21,097 nucleotides of DNA from JAGLCY01 sp965369705. Lineage in GTDB: Bacteria > Krumholzibacteriota > Krumholzibacteriia > LZORAL124-64-63. The notes under the pieces are model-generated. The model ran no database searches. It was not told where the DNA came from and saw only the letters and a list, made by a program, of their open reading frames with translations. The DNA is taken from the NCBI GenBank assembly GCA_965369705.1, contig CBDURF010000050.1, positions 1 through 21,097 of the forward strand, read 5' to 3'. Below, piece by piece: positions 13,687 to 21,097 of the stretch; positions within the stretch are counted from its first letter, which is position 1; every line of letters begins with the position of its first letter. Both the position numbers and the translations under genes were made by a program.

Positions 13687-15456
13687 ATGGATTCCTCTCA
13701 GGAGACCCCTGAGACATCTCTGAGGGGTGGTGTGGGTCGTCATTGGCTGGTCAGGGTTATTCCCTACCTGGCCATGATCGTCCTTCCTCGCGTCTCCTGG
13801 GCGGCCCTGGTCATCAACGAATTCCTTCCTGATCCGGCAGGCAGCGACGGGGGTCGCGAGTTCGTTGAATTGCTGAATACCGGCCCAGGGTCCGAATCCC
13901 TGGCGGGGGTGTCTCTGCAATTCGCCAATGGGGCCGAGGGAGCCGTCTGGACGACCCGCTGGACCGGAACCCTGGAGTTCCTACTGGCGCCGGGCCAGAG
14001 GTTCCTGATCGTGGACAGGAACTGGTTGGGTGATCCGGCCGGCCAGGCGGAGGTTTACCTCGGACTGCAGAACGGTCCGGACGCCGTGCGGCTGGTCCGG
14101 GGGGAGGCCGTCCTGGATCTGGTGGGCTACGGCCCCCTCACGGACCCGGCCATGAAGGAGGGAGACCCCGCGAAAATCGCTCCCGGGCAGTCGTTGTCGC
14201 GACGGCCCGACGGCCGGGACACGGAAGACAACCGTACCGATTTCGTCCTGGCGGAGCCCACGCCGGGTGCTCCCAACTTTTTGCCCTTTTCCCTGAAGGT
14301 GGTCGCCTGGGAGTTGGATCCGCCAACCGTGGACCGGGTGTCGATGCGGGTCCGGTTTACCCTGGAAATACTCAACAACGGGACCGAGACCTTTCCGGTG
14401 GGGAGCATTCTGCTCAGGGTCGGAGGTGGGGATCACGGCTCCCTGCTGGACCAGCTTCCCGTTGACCAGGAACGGAGGATAAGCTGGATTCTCGAACCGC
14501 CGCACGGGGGGCTTCTGCCTCTCGAGATCCTGGTGCCTCTTCCCGCGGGTCCGGACACTCTGATCCTGTTTCCGGCCTCGCTCCAGGTGGGACCCGGGAA
14601 TGTGATCCTCAACGAAGTGCTGGCCGTTCCCCGGCAGGGCCAGGGTGAATGGGTGGAAATCGTCGTGGGAAGTGACCGGGGCGTCGACCTGACAGGGTAC
14701 TCCCTGCGCGACGAAGACGGCGCCTGGCGGTCGTTGCCCGAGCTCAGGCTGGAACCGGGAGGATTCCTGGTTCTGACCGAGGACTCTCTCGCCCTGGCCG
14801 CATGGCATCTGGACAACCAGGCGCATGGGGCGGTCACCGGTTGCCGACCTGAACTGGCTATCGCCCGCCAGCGGGACCTGGGGGGTTGGCCCACCCTGAA
14901 CAACACGCCTACCGGGGAAAGGAATTTCGCGGACCGCCTCTATCTGGCGAATCCGGCGGGCCACGTGATCGACCATCTGACCATCGGCGGTCAAGGCACC
15001 CTGGTCGGGGGCGAGAGCGAGCCGGGCCTGTCCCTGGAAAGGCTCGCGCCGATCCCCCGGAATCCAGGTGCGTCCAACTGGGCACCGTGTACAGCCGTGA
15101 CCGGTTCGACCCCCGGCTGTTCCAACAGTGTTGCCATGGCTGGGGTCATCCAACCGGGATTCACGATCCAGCCACGGATCCTTGATCCAGCCGCAGGCGT
15201 CTCAAGCGTCCATTTCCTGTTCACGCTTTCCGGGGAACAGACAGGGTGGGAATTGCAAGTGTTCGATCTGTGGGGTTGCCTGGTGCGGGACCTCGGCGGG
15301 GAGAACCTGGGCGCAGGTCCCCGCGACCTGCTGTGGGACGGCCGGGATGACCAGGGTCGCCCGGCCGGGCCGGGAGGATACGTGGTGCTGTTGGAAGTCC
15401 GGAACCGGTTTTCCCACGGTTTGGCCCGTGAAAAAGTCCTCATGGTGATCCGGTGA
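13687..15456 (+). CDS. Secreted protein with two lamin-tail domains and a FlgD-like C-terminus
   Basis: From ATG 13687 the product has 589 residues; a GTG at 13678 is the alternative start. A signal peptide with hydrophobic core LVRVIPYLAMIVLP ends near SWA|ALV (about 39). Lamin-tail domain 1 (~40-197) opens with LVINEFLPDP and REFVELLN, and closes with the family's ending, SRRPDGRDTEDN...PTPGAPN. A CARDB-like beta region (~204-300) follows. Lamin-tail domain 2 (~304-480) has VILNEVLA, EWVEIVV, LTGYSLRD and the ending LERLAPIPRNPGASNW...GSTPGCSN. The last ~90 residues form a FlgD-like domain (LQVFDLWGCLVRDLGG, LLWDGRDDQGRPA, GGYVVLLEV). Bacterial lamin-tail domains occur in secreted and surface proteins, often with nucleases, but no nuclease is evident here. 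The stop overlaps the next start by one base, so the genes are coupled. Confidence 0.88.
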   Translation: MDSSQETPETSLRGGVGRHWLVRVIPYLAMIVLPRVSWAALVINEFLPDPAGSDGGREFVELLNTGPGSESLAGVSLQFANGAEGAVWTTRWTGTLEFLLAPGQRFLIVDRNWLGDPAGQAEVYLGLQNGPDAVRLVRGEAVLDLVGYGPLTDPAMKEGDPAKIAPGQSLSRRPDGRDTEDNRTDFVLAEPTPGAPNFLPFSLKVVAWELDPPTVDRVSMRVRFTLEILNNGTETFPVGSILLRVGGGDHGSLLDQLPVDQERRISWILEPPHGGLLPLEILVPLPAGPDTLILFPASLQVGPGNVILNEVLAVPRQGQGEWVEIVVGSDRGVDLTGYSLRDEDGAWRSLPELRLEPGGFLVLTEDSLALAAWHLDNQAHGAVTGCRPELAIARQRDLGGWPTLNNTPTGERNFADRLYLANPAGHVIDHLTIGGQGTLVGGESEPGLSLERLAPIPRNPGASNWAPCTAVTGSTPGCSNSVAMAGVIQPGFTIQPRILDPAAGVSSVHFLFTLSGEQTGWELQVFDLWGCLVRDLGGENLGAGPRDLLWDGRDDQGRPAGPGGYVVLLEVRNRFSHGLAREKVLMVIR

Positions 15457-16343
15457 TGGGCCGGCCCTCTCCGTTGTGGGAGACCATTTCCGTCCTGATC
15501 GTCTTCTTGATGGCCATCGTCATCGCTTCCAGGCATACCGCGGTCTACAGCGAAGGGCTGCGGGATTTCGCCGACGGCTGGCTGCTGAATCCCCGGGACA
15601 TGGCGTTCATCCTGTCCCGGCCCGGGCCGCGGGACCCGGCGACTGAAACCATGGATCACGAACCACCGGAGGGAAACGGGTGGGGACTTTGGGTCGGGGC
15701 CGGCCAGGCCCGGTTGTTCTCCATGACGGACCTGCCGCTGAAGTCGGTCGAATGCGGGATCGTCCAGAGGAGCGGACCATTGCCCTGGTCCCTGGGATGC
15801 TCTTGGGAGCGTCTCGGAGAGAAATTGATGGTCGAAGAAACCGGCGCCCTGCGCCTGCGTCTGGGCGGAAATCCCCAGACGGGAGTCCGGGTGCGGAAGC
15901 GACGCTGGCTGGTGGCCGGGGAGCAGGTCTCCACCAGCCTTGAGACCGATCTTGAAGGCAGGCTTTCCTTCGGGATGGGGGCTAACCTCACGGGAAATGT
16001 CGTCTTCTGGCTGCATCCCGGGAAACCGCCCGACTGGCATGGCCGCGGTGGGAGGCGGGCCCTCGCGGAAATCAAATTCTTTCACCCCGGGGTCGGCCTG
16101 GTTCTCCGAATCGATCAACGCGGTGACGGAGCGCCGGTCCTTTCCATGGAAATCATGGGCCGTTTGTCGGCCCGTCTTGGACTGGGCGTGAGGGCCGATC
16201 CCGAAACGGGGAGTCTGGGTGGGAATCTTGTGATCCGGACGGGCGGTCTCTGGTTGCATACTTCCCACCTCGTTCATCCGTCCCTGGGTTTGACCCACCG
16301 GTTCCATCTTGGAACCGGGGATCCCGAAGCCTCCGTCTGGTGA
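15456..16343 (+). CDS. Probable outer-membrane beta-barrel-like protein
   Basis: The start ATG 15456 shares one base with the TGA of the lamin-tail gene (TGATG), a classic coupled start. GTG 15453 is also in frame. The product has 295 residues. It begins with MGRPSPLWE and a hydrophobic segment (ISVLIVFLMAIVIA) that fits a signal peptide or anchor. The rest alternates polar and hydrophobic residues rich in Gly, Arg and Leu, with phrases such as GLWVGAGQARLF, LGLGVRADPETGSLGGNLVI and a closing LVHPSLGLTHRFHLGTG. This pattern suits antiparallel strands of an outer-membrane barrel. I recognise no named family. The last four bases overlap the next gene, so the pair is probably made in fixed ratio with the lamin-tail protein. 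Function unknown; outer-membrane location is an inference. Confidence 0.75.
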   Translation: MGRPSPLWETISVLIVFLMAIVIASRHTAVYSEGLRDFADGWLLNPRDMAFILSRPGPRDPATETMDHEPPEGNGWGLWVGAGQARLFSMTDLPLKSVECGIVQRSGPLPWSLGCSWERLGEKLMVEETGALRLRLGGNPQTGVRVRKRRWLVAGEQVSTSLETDLEGRLSFGMGANLTGNVVFWLHPGKPPDWHGRGGRRALAEIKFFHPGVGLVLRIDQRGDGAPVLSMEIMGRLSARLGLGVRADPETGSLGGNLVIRTGGLWLHTSHLVHPSLGLTHRFHLGTGDPEASVW

Positions 16344-17986
16344 AGGGCGGACGGCTATTCCGGCTGGCGATGGTTCTGGCCCTGATCATTTCAGCCACGT
16401 CGGTGGCGCAGGGGAATCCCGCCCCGGAGTCGAAACCCGATCCGGAACCTGATTCCGAACCGATGACTCCCAGGGATGATCTTGAAGAGGTTGAGGAGGC
16501 CCTCCGGGTCCTTGCGGAGGCCGGGGTCCCGCCGACCAGGGAGGAATTGGCCAGGTTTCTGGAAGCCGCAGAAAATGCGAACGCACACCAAAGCGTGCCT
16601 GGGTTTCCGTTTCCCGTCCAGGGGTTGGCCCGTGTCAGGCTGGGACATTTCCAGTACGAAGGCATGGACCATTATGGCAAGTTCGCCCTGGAAGCAAGTT
16701 GGCTGCGGGTGCGCGCCCGGGTCCGGGAATACCGTTCAGGGCTGCGGGAAACCACGGGAATCATTGAGGTCGGTGGAGATCGGGTTGAAATTCGGGTGGG
16801 TGAATTGGGGTTGTCCCATGGCCACGGTCTGTTGATCGGGTCTCCAGGACGGGGTTCATCCCTGGCGGCGGATACGGGATTCGCCTTCCGGAGAGAGCGA
16901 CTGGTTTCCTGGCTCGGCTCGGCCGATCCGCGCGCCCTGTCAGGGTTCGGAGGAAAGGCCAGGCTTGGAACCTTGCGGATACGGGTCTTGCACGGCGGCT
17001 CTGGGCAATCCGCCGGTGGCCAGGCGCCCCGGACAAGTGTTGTCCAAGTGGCCAGCCACGGGGAGGACTGGAGGATATCGGTCGCCGGCCTGGCGGGGAA
17101 CCTGGAAAAAGGCGCGAGTCTGGCGGGAGGGTTGATGAAAAAACCCCTGTCCGGAAGTTTCGAAACCGTGGTCTGGCAGGTTGCCCCCGGGATTCCGCCC
17201 ACCGGGGTGGGGATTCTGCATGTGGGCTGGAGTCCGGCCAGGGGTTCGGGCCTGGAGGGGCAGTTGGGTTATGCAGACCTGGCCCAGGCGCCCGGTCTGG
17301 CCAGCCGTCCGTCCGTGCTTTCCGGTTGGGATGGCCGGGGTTTTGCCCTGCGGGGATTCACCCGCACGGGTTCGGGAGTTGTGCTGCGGGCCCTGGTACA
17401 CCTGGGTCGGCACCTGGACCGGACGGGATCGCGCAGCAGGAAGGAAAAAACCCTGATCGACATTCAGGCCGGGAAAAAACTGTCGCCCCGGATCGATCTG
17501 GCGGTCCGCTACCGCAGCACCGACCTCAGGGCGTGGGAGTGGTCCGAACGGTATCCCTGGCAACCGCCCCGAGCCGCCGCGTCCCTTCGACGGACCATCA
17601 TCTCGGCCCAGGTCGTTTTCGAGCAGCCCCGGTTGCGAGGCCGGCTCTTGGTCCGGTCCTACGGGCTGGACAAGGAAATCGGCAACGGACGCCGGAGTCT
17701 GATCAGTTTGACGGGAAGGTATGCCGTTGGCAAAGCCTGGAAATTGCGGGGGACCTGGGTAACCGCCTGGGGCGATCCCGTGGACTTGGTCAGCGCCATC
17801 AGCCCCCTGACGGGAATGGTGCTGCCCAGACACTGGGGCCATTGGCGTTCCGAAACCCTCCTGGGCCTGGAATGGGTGCGCGGTGGAGTCAGGATCCAGG
17901 CCGCCGGGTCGTTGCGGCATCCTGAATCGGAGAGTGGGGAAAGGACCGTGGAGACCCTTTGGGCGGAAGCGGGAATCCGCTGGTAG
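16340..17986 (+). CDS. Probable outer-membrane protein with helical N-terminus and beta-rich body
   Basis: The start GTG 16340 overlaps the previous TGA in the four-base GTGA arrangement. The product has 548 residues. A signal peptide (MKGGRLFRLAMVLALIISATSVAQG) is followed by a Pro/Glu-rich linker. Next comes a predicted helical segment (DDLEEVEEALRVLAEAG, PPTREELARFLEAAENA; ~45-85), then a long Gly/Arg-rich body with alternating hydrophobicity. GLSHGHGLLIGSPGRGSS (~155-172) and FGGKARLGTLRIRVLHGG resemble the barrels that follow short helix-hairpin-helix segments in some Bacteroidetes surface proteins, but a true HhH motif is not clear here. The protein ends in strands with WAEAGIRW, whose terminal aromatic residue fits BAM-targeted outer-membrane proteins. 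It closes the coupled set that begins with the lamin-tail gene. No enzymatic motif was seen; function unknown. Confidence 0.75.
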   Translation: MKGGRLFRLAMVLALIISATSVAQGNPAPESKPDPEPDSEPMTPRDDLEEVEEALRVLAEAGVPPTREELARFLEAAENANAHQSVPGFPFPVQGLARVRLGHFQYEGMDHYGKFALEASWLRVRARVREYRSGLRETTGIIEVGGDRVEIRVGELGLSHGHGLLIGSPGRGSSLAADTGFAFRRERLVSWLGSADPRALSGFGGKARLGTLRIRVLHGGSGQSAGGQAPRTSVVQVASHGEDWRISVAGLAGNLEKGASLAGGLMKKPLSGSFETVVWQVAPGIPPTGVGILHVGWSPARGSGLEGQLGYADLAQAPGLASRPSVLSGWDGRGFALRGFTRTGSGVVLRALVHLGRHLDRTGSRSRKEKTLIDIQAGKKLSPRIDLAVRYRSTDLRAWEWSERYPWQPPRAAASLRRTIISAQVVFEQPRLRGRLLVRSYGLDKEIGNGRRSLISLTGRYAVGKAWKLRGTWVTAWGDPVDLVSAISPLTGMVLPRHWGHWRSETLLGLEWVRGGVRIQAAGSLRHPESESGERTVETLWAEAGIRW

Positions 17987-18107
17987 AAACGGAACAGCCG
18001 GTTAATGAAGTGAGGGACTTGCCGATAACGAATATGAGGCATAGACCGGCGAACTCCCTCGGGGAGGCCGTCGTGGGCACGCGTATTCCCGGCAGCAAGG
18101 ACTTCTG

Positions 18108-19805
18108 GTGACGGTTGCGGATCTTATCCTACCTTGGGATTCCTCTCCTGTTTCGCTAACGCGGGAGCCGGACGCATCCATCCTGGAGGCCCTTCGGGCC
18201 CTGGCCTTTGCCGACGCGGATGTGGCTTCCCGGGCGGAAAGCCTGTTCATGTTTCTTCGTAAGATATCCGCTCATAAAACTGCAAAAGAATATCTTATGG
18301 GCATCCAGCATCTCGCGATCCAGGGTGATCCGGCCGGTGCCCGGCTCCTGGCTGCCTTCGTCGATGTCTCCACGGCCGGCGACCGCCTGATGCCTCGGGT
18401 GCAGCGGTTCAGTTCCTCCCGGCGTCTGAATTTCCGCATCATTCAGCACGGTGACGATCCGGGCAACATCCATCAGGCATGGCTGCAGCGGCTCGAAGAT
18501 CTGACGAAACGGTGCATGACCCTGGTCCAGGAACCCGGTTCGGTTCCGGACTCCGCGATGCCTCGCCCCGGGCGGGAGCCGCCCTGGCCCTTCTTGCAGG
18601 ACGGTTTGGAACTCCTGCGGGCCAGGCTTTCCCTGGGCGATGATTTCGAAGCTGACGACCGGAAGCTGCTGGCCGAACTCCTGCGGCTTGAAGTCGACGC
18701 CTGGCAGGAACGCATCAGCAACCTGGCCGGTAGCATCGATCCGTTCCGGGTGGCGGCCATCAGCCGGATCCTGCCCATGCTGGGCATGGCCGACGCGGAA
18801 ATCCGGGACCTGCGGCAGATGATCACCTGGATAGAGGAAGGATGTCAGGGAACGGAATTCGAAAAACCCCTGTCGCGGTCCCTGGACGTTCTCGAGGATA
18901 ATGATCGGGCCGCCCTGCGCCGGGCCTTGGCCGGTGATCCAGGACTGACCCCGCTGGCCAGGCTGTTCGAGGGATTGGCCGAACATCCGGTTCGCGTGCC
19001 GATCATGGCCCATTGTCTTTTGCGGATGCAGGCCCTCGCCGACCGTCTGACCCTGCTTGGCGTGCCCGAGGTGGAACTCGACCTGGTCACCGCCGCGCAG
19101 CTGGTACAGGCCCATTTCCCGGCCGACGGCAACGAGGCGGAATATCATTTGCCCCTGCCCCCGGGTTTTCCGAGGGCCTGCGGACATATCCTGGGGGTGG
19201 CCGAGAGCGGCATGGGGAAGGAGGTCGCGGACCTCTCCGATTTGAGTATCCGGGACGATCACCTGGTCATTGCCATCCCCGAAGGCGGCGCTTTCCTGGA
19301 ACATGACTTCCCTGCGGCTGCCTGCGATCCCACCGCAGACGGGGAGGGCGACGAGATCCTGGCCTGGGCGGACGACCTGCAGGCCGAATCGGATCCCGCG
19401 GCCGACGACAATGATGAAATTGATCCCAACTTGGCTTCGGTCACCGAGCTGAAGCATCTCGTGCTGACGAACATCCAATCGGTCAGCGTCCTGCTCGGCT
19501 TCCTGCGCAGTCCCAAGATCGTGGCCATACCCGGGCTGGTCGAGGAGGTGGTCAACCGCACGCGCAATCCCAAGGTCATCGAGACCATCGCCATGGTCCG
19601 GATTCTCCACACGGGCTTCGCCAACCGTGGCGTGCCTCTGGCCTGTCTGCGGAGCCCGGTCAATATTCCGATCAACGTGTTGCGGAAATTCATGCACGTG
19701 AAATACGTTTCCAAGGTCGATCTCAAACGCCTGGCGCTGGACAAATCGGGCATCCGCAAGGAAGTGGGCAGGGGGGTCAAAAAATACCTGGAAGCCCTGA
19801 CCTGA
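18108..19805 (+). CDS. Cytoplasmic helical protein with HEAT-like C-terminal repeats, unknown function
   Basis: The product has 565 residues from GTG 18108, preceded by AAGGA with a six-base gap. No signal peptide or membrane helix is visible. The sequence is mainly helical. Residues ~20-110 (ILEALRALAFADADV, MGIQHLAIQGDPAGARLL) suggest paired helices. A Glu/Asp-rich stretch (DDNDEIDPN, ~425-433) precedes the C-terminal ~130 residues. There, near-repeats GFLRSPKIVAIPGL, NRTRNPKVIETI and ACLRSPVNIPINVL lead to KVDLKRLALDKSGIRKEV. Such (R)(S/N)PxxI-type repeats resemble HEAT-like helical proteins known mainly from deltaproteobacteria and related phyla, usually of unknown function. A scaffold or regulatory role is possible. 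The preceding 121 bases contain no clear terminator or promoter. It is separated from the aminotransferase by a promoter-like element. Confidence 0.8.
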   Translation: MTVADLILPWDSSPVSLTREPDASILEALRALAFADADVASRAESLFMFLRKISAHKTAKEYLMGIQHLAIQGDPAGARLLAAFVDVSTAGDRLMPRVQRFSSSRRLNFRIIQHGDDPGNIHQAWLQRLEDLTKRCMTLVQEPGSVPDSAMPRPGREPPWPFLQDGLELLRARLSLGDDFEADDRKLLAELLRLEVDAWQERISNLAGSIDPFRVAAISRILPMLGMADAEIRDLRQMITWIEEGCQGTEFEKPLSRSLDVLEDNDRAALRRALAGDPGLTPLARLFEGLAEHPVRVPIMAHCLLRMQALADRLTLLGVPEVELDLVTAAQLVQAHFPADGNEAEYHLPLPPGFPRACGHILGVAESGMGKEVADLSDLSIRDDHLVIAIPEGGAFLEHDFPAAACDPTADGEGDEILAWADDLQAESDPAADDNDEIDPNLASVTELKHLVLTNIQSVSVLLGFLRSPKIVAIPGLVEEVVNRTRNPKVIETIAMVRILHTGFANRGVPLACLRSPVNIPINVLRKFMHVKYVSKVDLKRLALDKSGIRKEVGRGVKKYLEALT

Positions 19806-19810
19806 TCCTG

Positions 19811-19839
19811 TTGACTTGCCCCCTTCGGACTCATACGTT
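19811..19839 (+). promoter_or_regulatory. Sigma-70-like promoter of the aminotransferase gene
   Basis: TTGACT (19811-19816) matches five of six -35 bases. A 17-base spacer leads to TACGTT (19834-19839), which keeps the key T, A and final T of the -10 box. The leader would be about 63 bases. The -10 match is only moderate, so read-through from the preceding gene is also possible. Confidence 0.45.
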
Positions 19840-19895
19840 TGCCGGATCCGGGACCGGTGCATCAGCCTGCCCCATTTCAGGTTTCCCAAGATCAC

Positions 19896-19902
19896 AAGGG
19901 AG
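19896..19902 (+). promoter_or_regulatory. Ribosome binding site of the aminotransferase gene
   Basis: AAGGGAG lies six bases before ATG 19909. It decides this start over in-frame codons further upstream (from 19816), which would overlap the promoter-like element and encode an unrelated-looking extension. Confidence 0.7.
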
Positions 19903-19908
19903 TACGTC

Positions 19909-21081
19909 ATGCTGGCCAAACGTATGGAAAGACTGGGCACCGAGACGGCGTTCGAGGTGCTGGCCAGGGCCAAGGCCCTGGAGGCCGAGGGTCGTGACAT
20001 TGTTCACCTGGAGATCGGTGAACCCGATTTCGACACCCCTCCGAACATCATCGACAAGGCGGTCGAAGCTCTCCGTTCGGGCTACACCCATTACGGCCCC
20101 GCAGCCGGCATCCCCGAGGTTCGCAAGACCTTCGCCGAGCACATCTCCCGCGATCGCGGTATCGATGTCGGGCCCGACAACGTGGTGATCGTGCCCGGCG
20201 GCAAGCCCATCATCTATTTTCCCCTGACCGCCCTGATCGATCCGGGCGACGAGGTCATCTACCCCAATCCCGGCTTCCCGATCTACGAATCGGTGATCAA
20301 TTTCCTGGAGGGCAAAGCGGTCCCCCTGAAGTTGGCCGAGGAGAAGGATTTCTCCTTCGACATCGAGGATCTTCGCGCGGCGGCCAGCGACAAGACGAAG
20401 CTGCTGATCATCAATTCGCCCCAGAATCCCACGGGCGGAATGCTCAGTTCCGACGACCTGGACGCCATCGCCGAGCTGGCGGTCAAGCATGATTTCTGGG
20501 TGCTCAGCGATGAGATCTACAGCAAGATCATCTACGAGGGAACGCATGACTCGATCTCGACGCGACCGGGCATGCTGGAGCGCACCATCATCCTGGAGGG
20601 GCATTCCAAGACCTACGCCATGACGGGTTGGCGACTGGGATATGGGATCATGCCCGCCGAGCTGGCCGCGGCGGTGGCCAAGCTCCAGACGAACTGCACC
20701 AGCTGTACGGCGGCCTTCACCCAGATCGCCGGCGCCGAAGCCCTGACCGGTCCCCAGGACGAGGCCGAGGCCATGGTGGCGGAGTTCAAGGTGCGCCGCG
20801 ATCTGCTGGTCGATGGCCTGAACGCCATCGAAGGTATCACCTGCAAGAAGCCGCGCGGGGCGTTCTACGTCTTTCCGAACATCACCGGGCTGGGATTGAC
20901 CAGCAAGGAAGTCGAAGTGCGCCTCCTGGACGAGTTCGGTGTGGCCGCCCTGGCAGGTACGTCCTTCGGGGCCTACGGCGAGGGTTACCTGCGCTTCAGT
21001 TATGCCAACAGCCAGGACAATATCCGCAAGGCGTTGGAGCGTTTCGCGGACTTCGCCGCGACGGTCCGCAATGGCGGCTAG
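19909..21081 (+). CDS. PLP-dependent aminotransferase, class I (aspartate aminotransferase-like)
   Basis: The product has 390 residues from ATG 19909, the usual length for fold-type I aminotransferases. These cytosolic enzymes move an amino group between an amino acid and a 2-oxo acid through a PLP cofactor. Visible motifs are the N-terminal LEIGEPDFDTP and THYGPAAGIPEVR; N173-P-T-G in NSPQNPTGG; D201 and Y204 in SDEIYSKIIYEG for the PLP ring; the Schiff-base Lys234 in GHSKTYAMTGWRLGY; and Arg362 in YLRFSYANS, the expected ligand of the substrate carboxylate. The overall pattern fits the aspartate/aromatic aminotransferase group (subgroup I-gamma), but the exact substrate cannot be read from sequence alone, so no symbol is given. 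It has its own ribosome site and a probable promoter. It is the last gene in the window; no terminator is visible in the remaining 16 bases. Confidence 0.93.
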   Translation: MLAKRMERLGTETAFEVLARAKALEAEGRDIVHLEIGEPDFDTPPNIIDKAVEALRSGYTHYGPAAGIPEVRKTFAEHISRDRGIDVGPDNVVIVPGGKPIIYFPLTALIDPGDEVIYPNPGFPIYESVINFLEGKAVPLKLAEEKDFSFDIEDLRAAASDKTKLLIINSPQNPTGGMLSSDDLDAIAELAVKHDFWVLSDEIYSKIIYEGTHDSISTRPGMLERTIILEGHSKTYAMTGWRLGYGIMPAELAAAVAKLQTNCTSCTAAFTQIAGAEALTGPQDEAEAMVAEFKVRRDLLVDGLNAIEGITCKKPRGAFYVFPNITGLGLTSKEVEVRLLDEFGVAALAGTSFGAYGEGYLRFSYANSQDNIRKALERFADFAATVRNGG

Positions 21082-21097
21082 CGAAGGTCCCACAAAA

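Noticed and set aside
18019..18047. TTGCCG...TAGACC as a promoter for the HEAT-like gene
   Set aside because: The spacing is 17 bases, but the -10 match is weak; it is not distinguishable from chance.
18156..20000. Long - strand open frame opposite the HEAT-like gene, running into the aminotransferase
   Set aside because: It crosses the 3' part of one gene and the 5' part of another, has no recognisable domain, and ignores the clear ribosome sites on the + strand.

Overview
The window is GC-rich, and every supported gene lies on the + strand. It reads as a chromosomal segment from a Gram-negative, outer-membrane-bearing bacterium of the FCB superphylum or a neighbouring candidate phylum (Krumholzibacteriota, Eisenbacteria or Latescibacterota-like). 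The clues are the YPNPFNP-type C-terminal sorting/FlgD-like Ig domain in the first gene, two further FlgD-like C-termini, lamin-tail domains, long Ig-like lipoproteins and pyruvate phosphate dikinase. The phylum assignment is an inference. I see no tRNA, rRNA, CRISPR array, transposase, phage gene or plasmid origin.

Region 1 (1-636) holds the 3' end of a secreted protein with a sorting-type domain. It is closed by a strong UUCG-loop intrinsic terminator.

Region 2 (637-8418) looks like one transcription unit. It has a near-consensus promoter (708-737) with a perfect 10-bp inverted repeat just upstream. Then come two large lipoproteins sharing an N-terminal Ig-like module (870-3281 and 3311-5812), and a secreted Asp-box beta-propeller protein (5889-8204). 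The unit ends at an intrinsic terminator (8384-8418). The propeller gene carries the most curious signals here: a run of ten C close to its 5' end, and an in-frame TAG that cuts its C-terminal domain. The missing end follows in the same frame, behind its own ideal Shine-Dalgarno and ATG. Together the three genes look like an undescribed cell-surface assembly.

Region 3 (8419-13607) contains ppdK (pyruvate, phosphate dikinase, all catalytic motifs present). Six bases after its stop begins a membrane protein with a von Willebrand A domain and a glutamine-amidotransferase-like region.

Region 4 (13608-17986) is a tightly coupled three-gene set with 1- and 4-base overlaps. It encodes a secreted protein with two lamin-tail domains and a FlgD-like C-terminus, then two probable outer-membrane beta-strand-rich proteins, neither of them assignable to a named family.

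Region 5 (17987-21097) has a cytoplasmic, HEAT-like helical protein of unknown function. After it comes a PLP-dependent class I aminotransferase, apparently driven by its own promoter.
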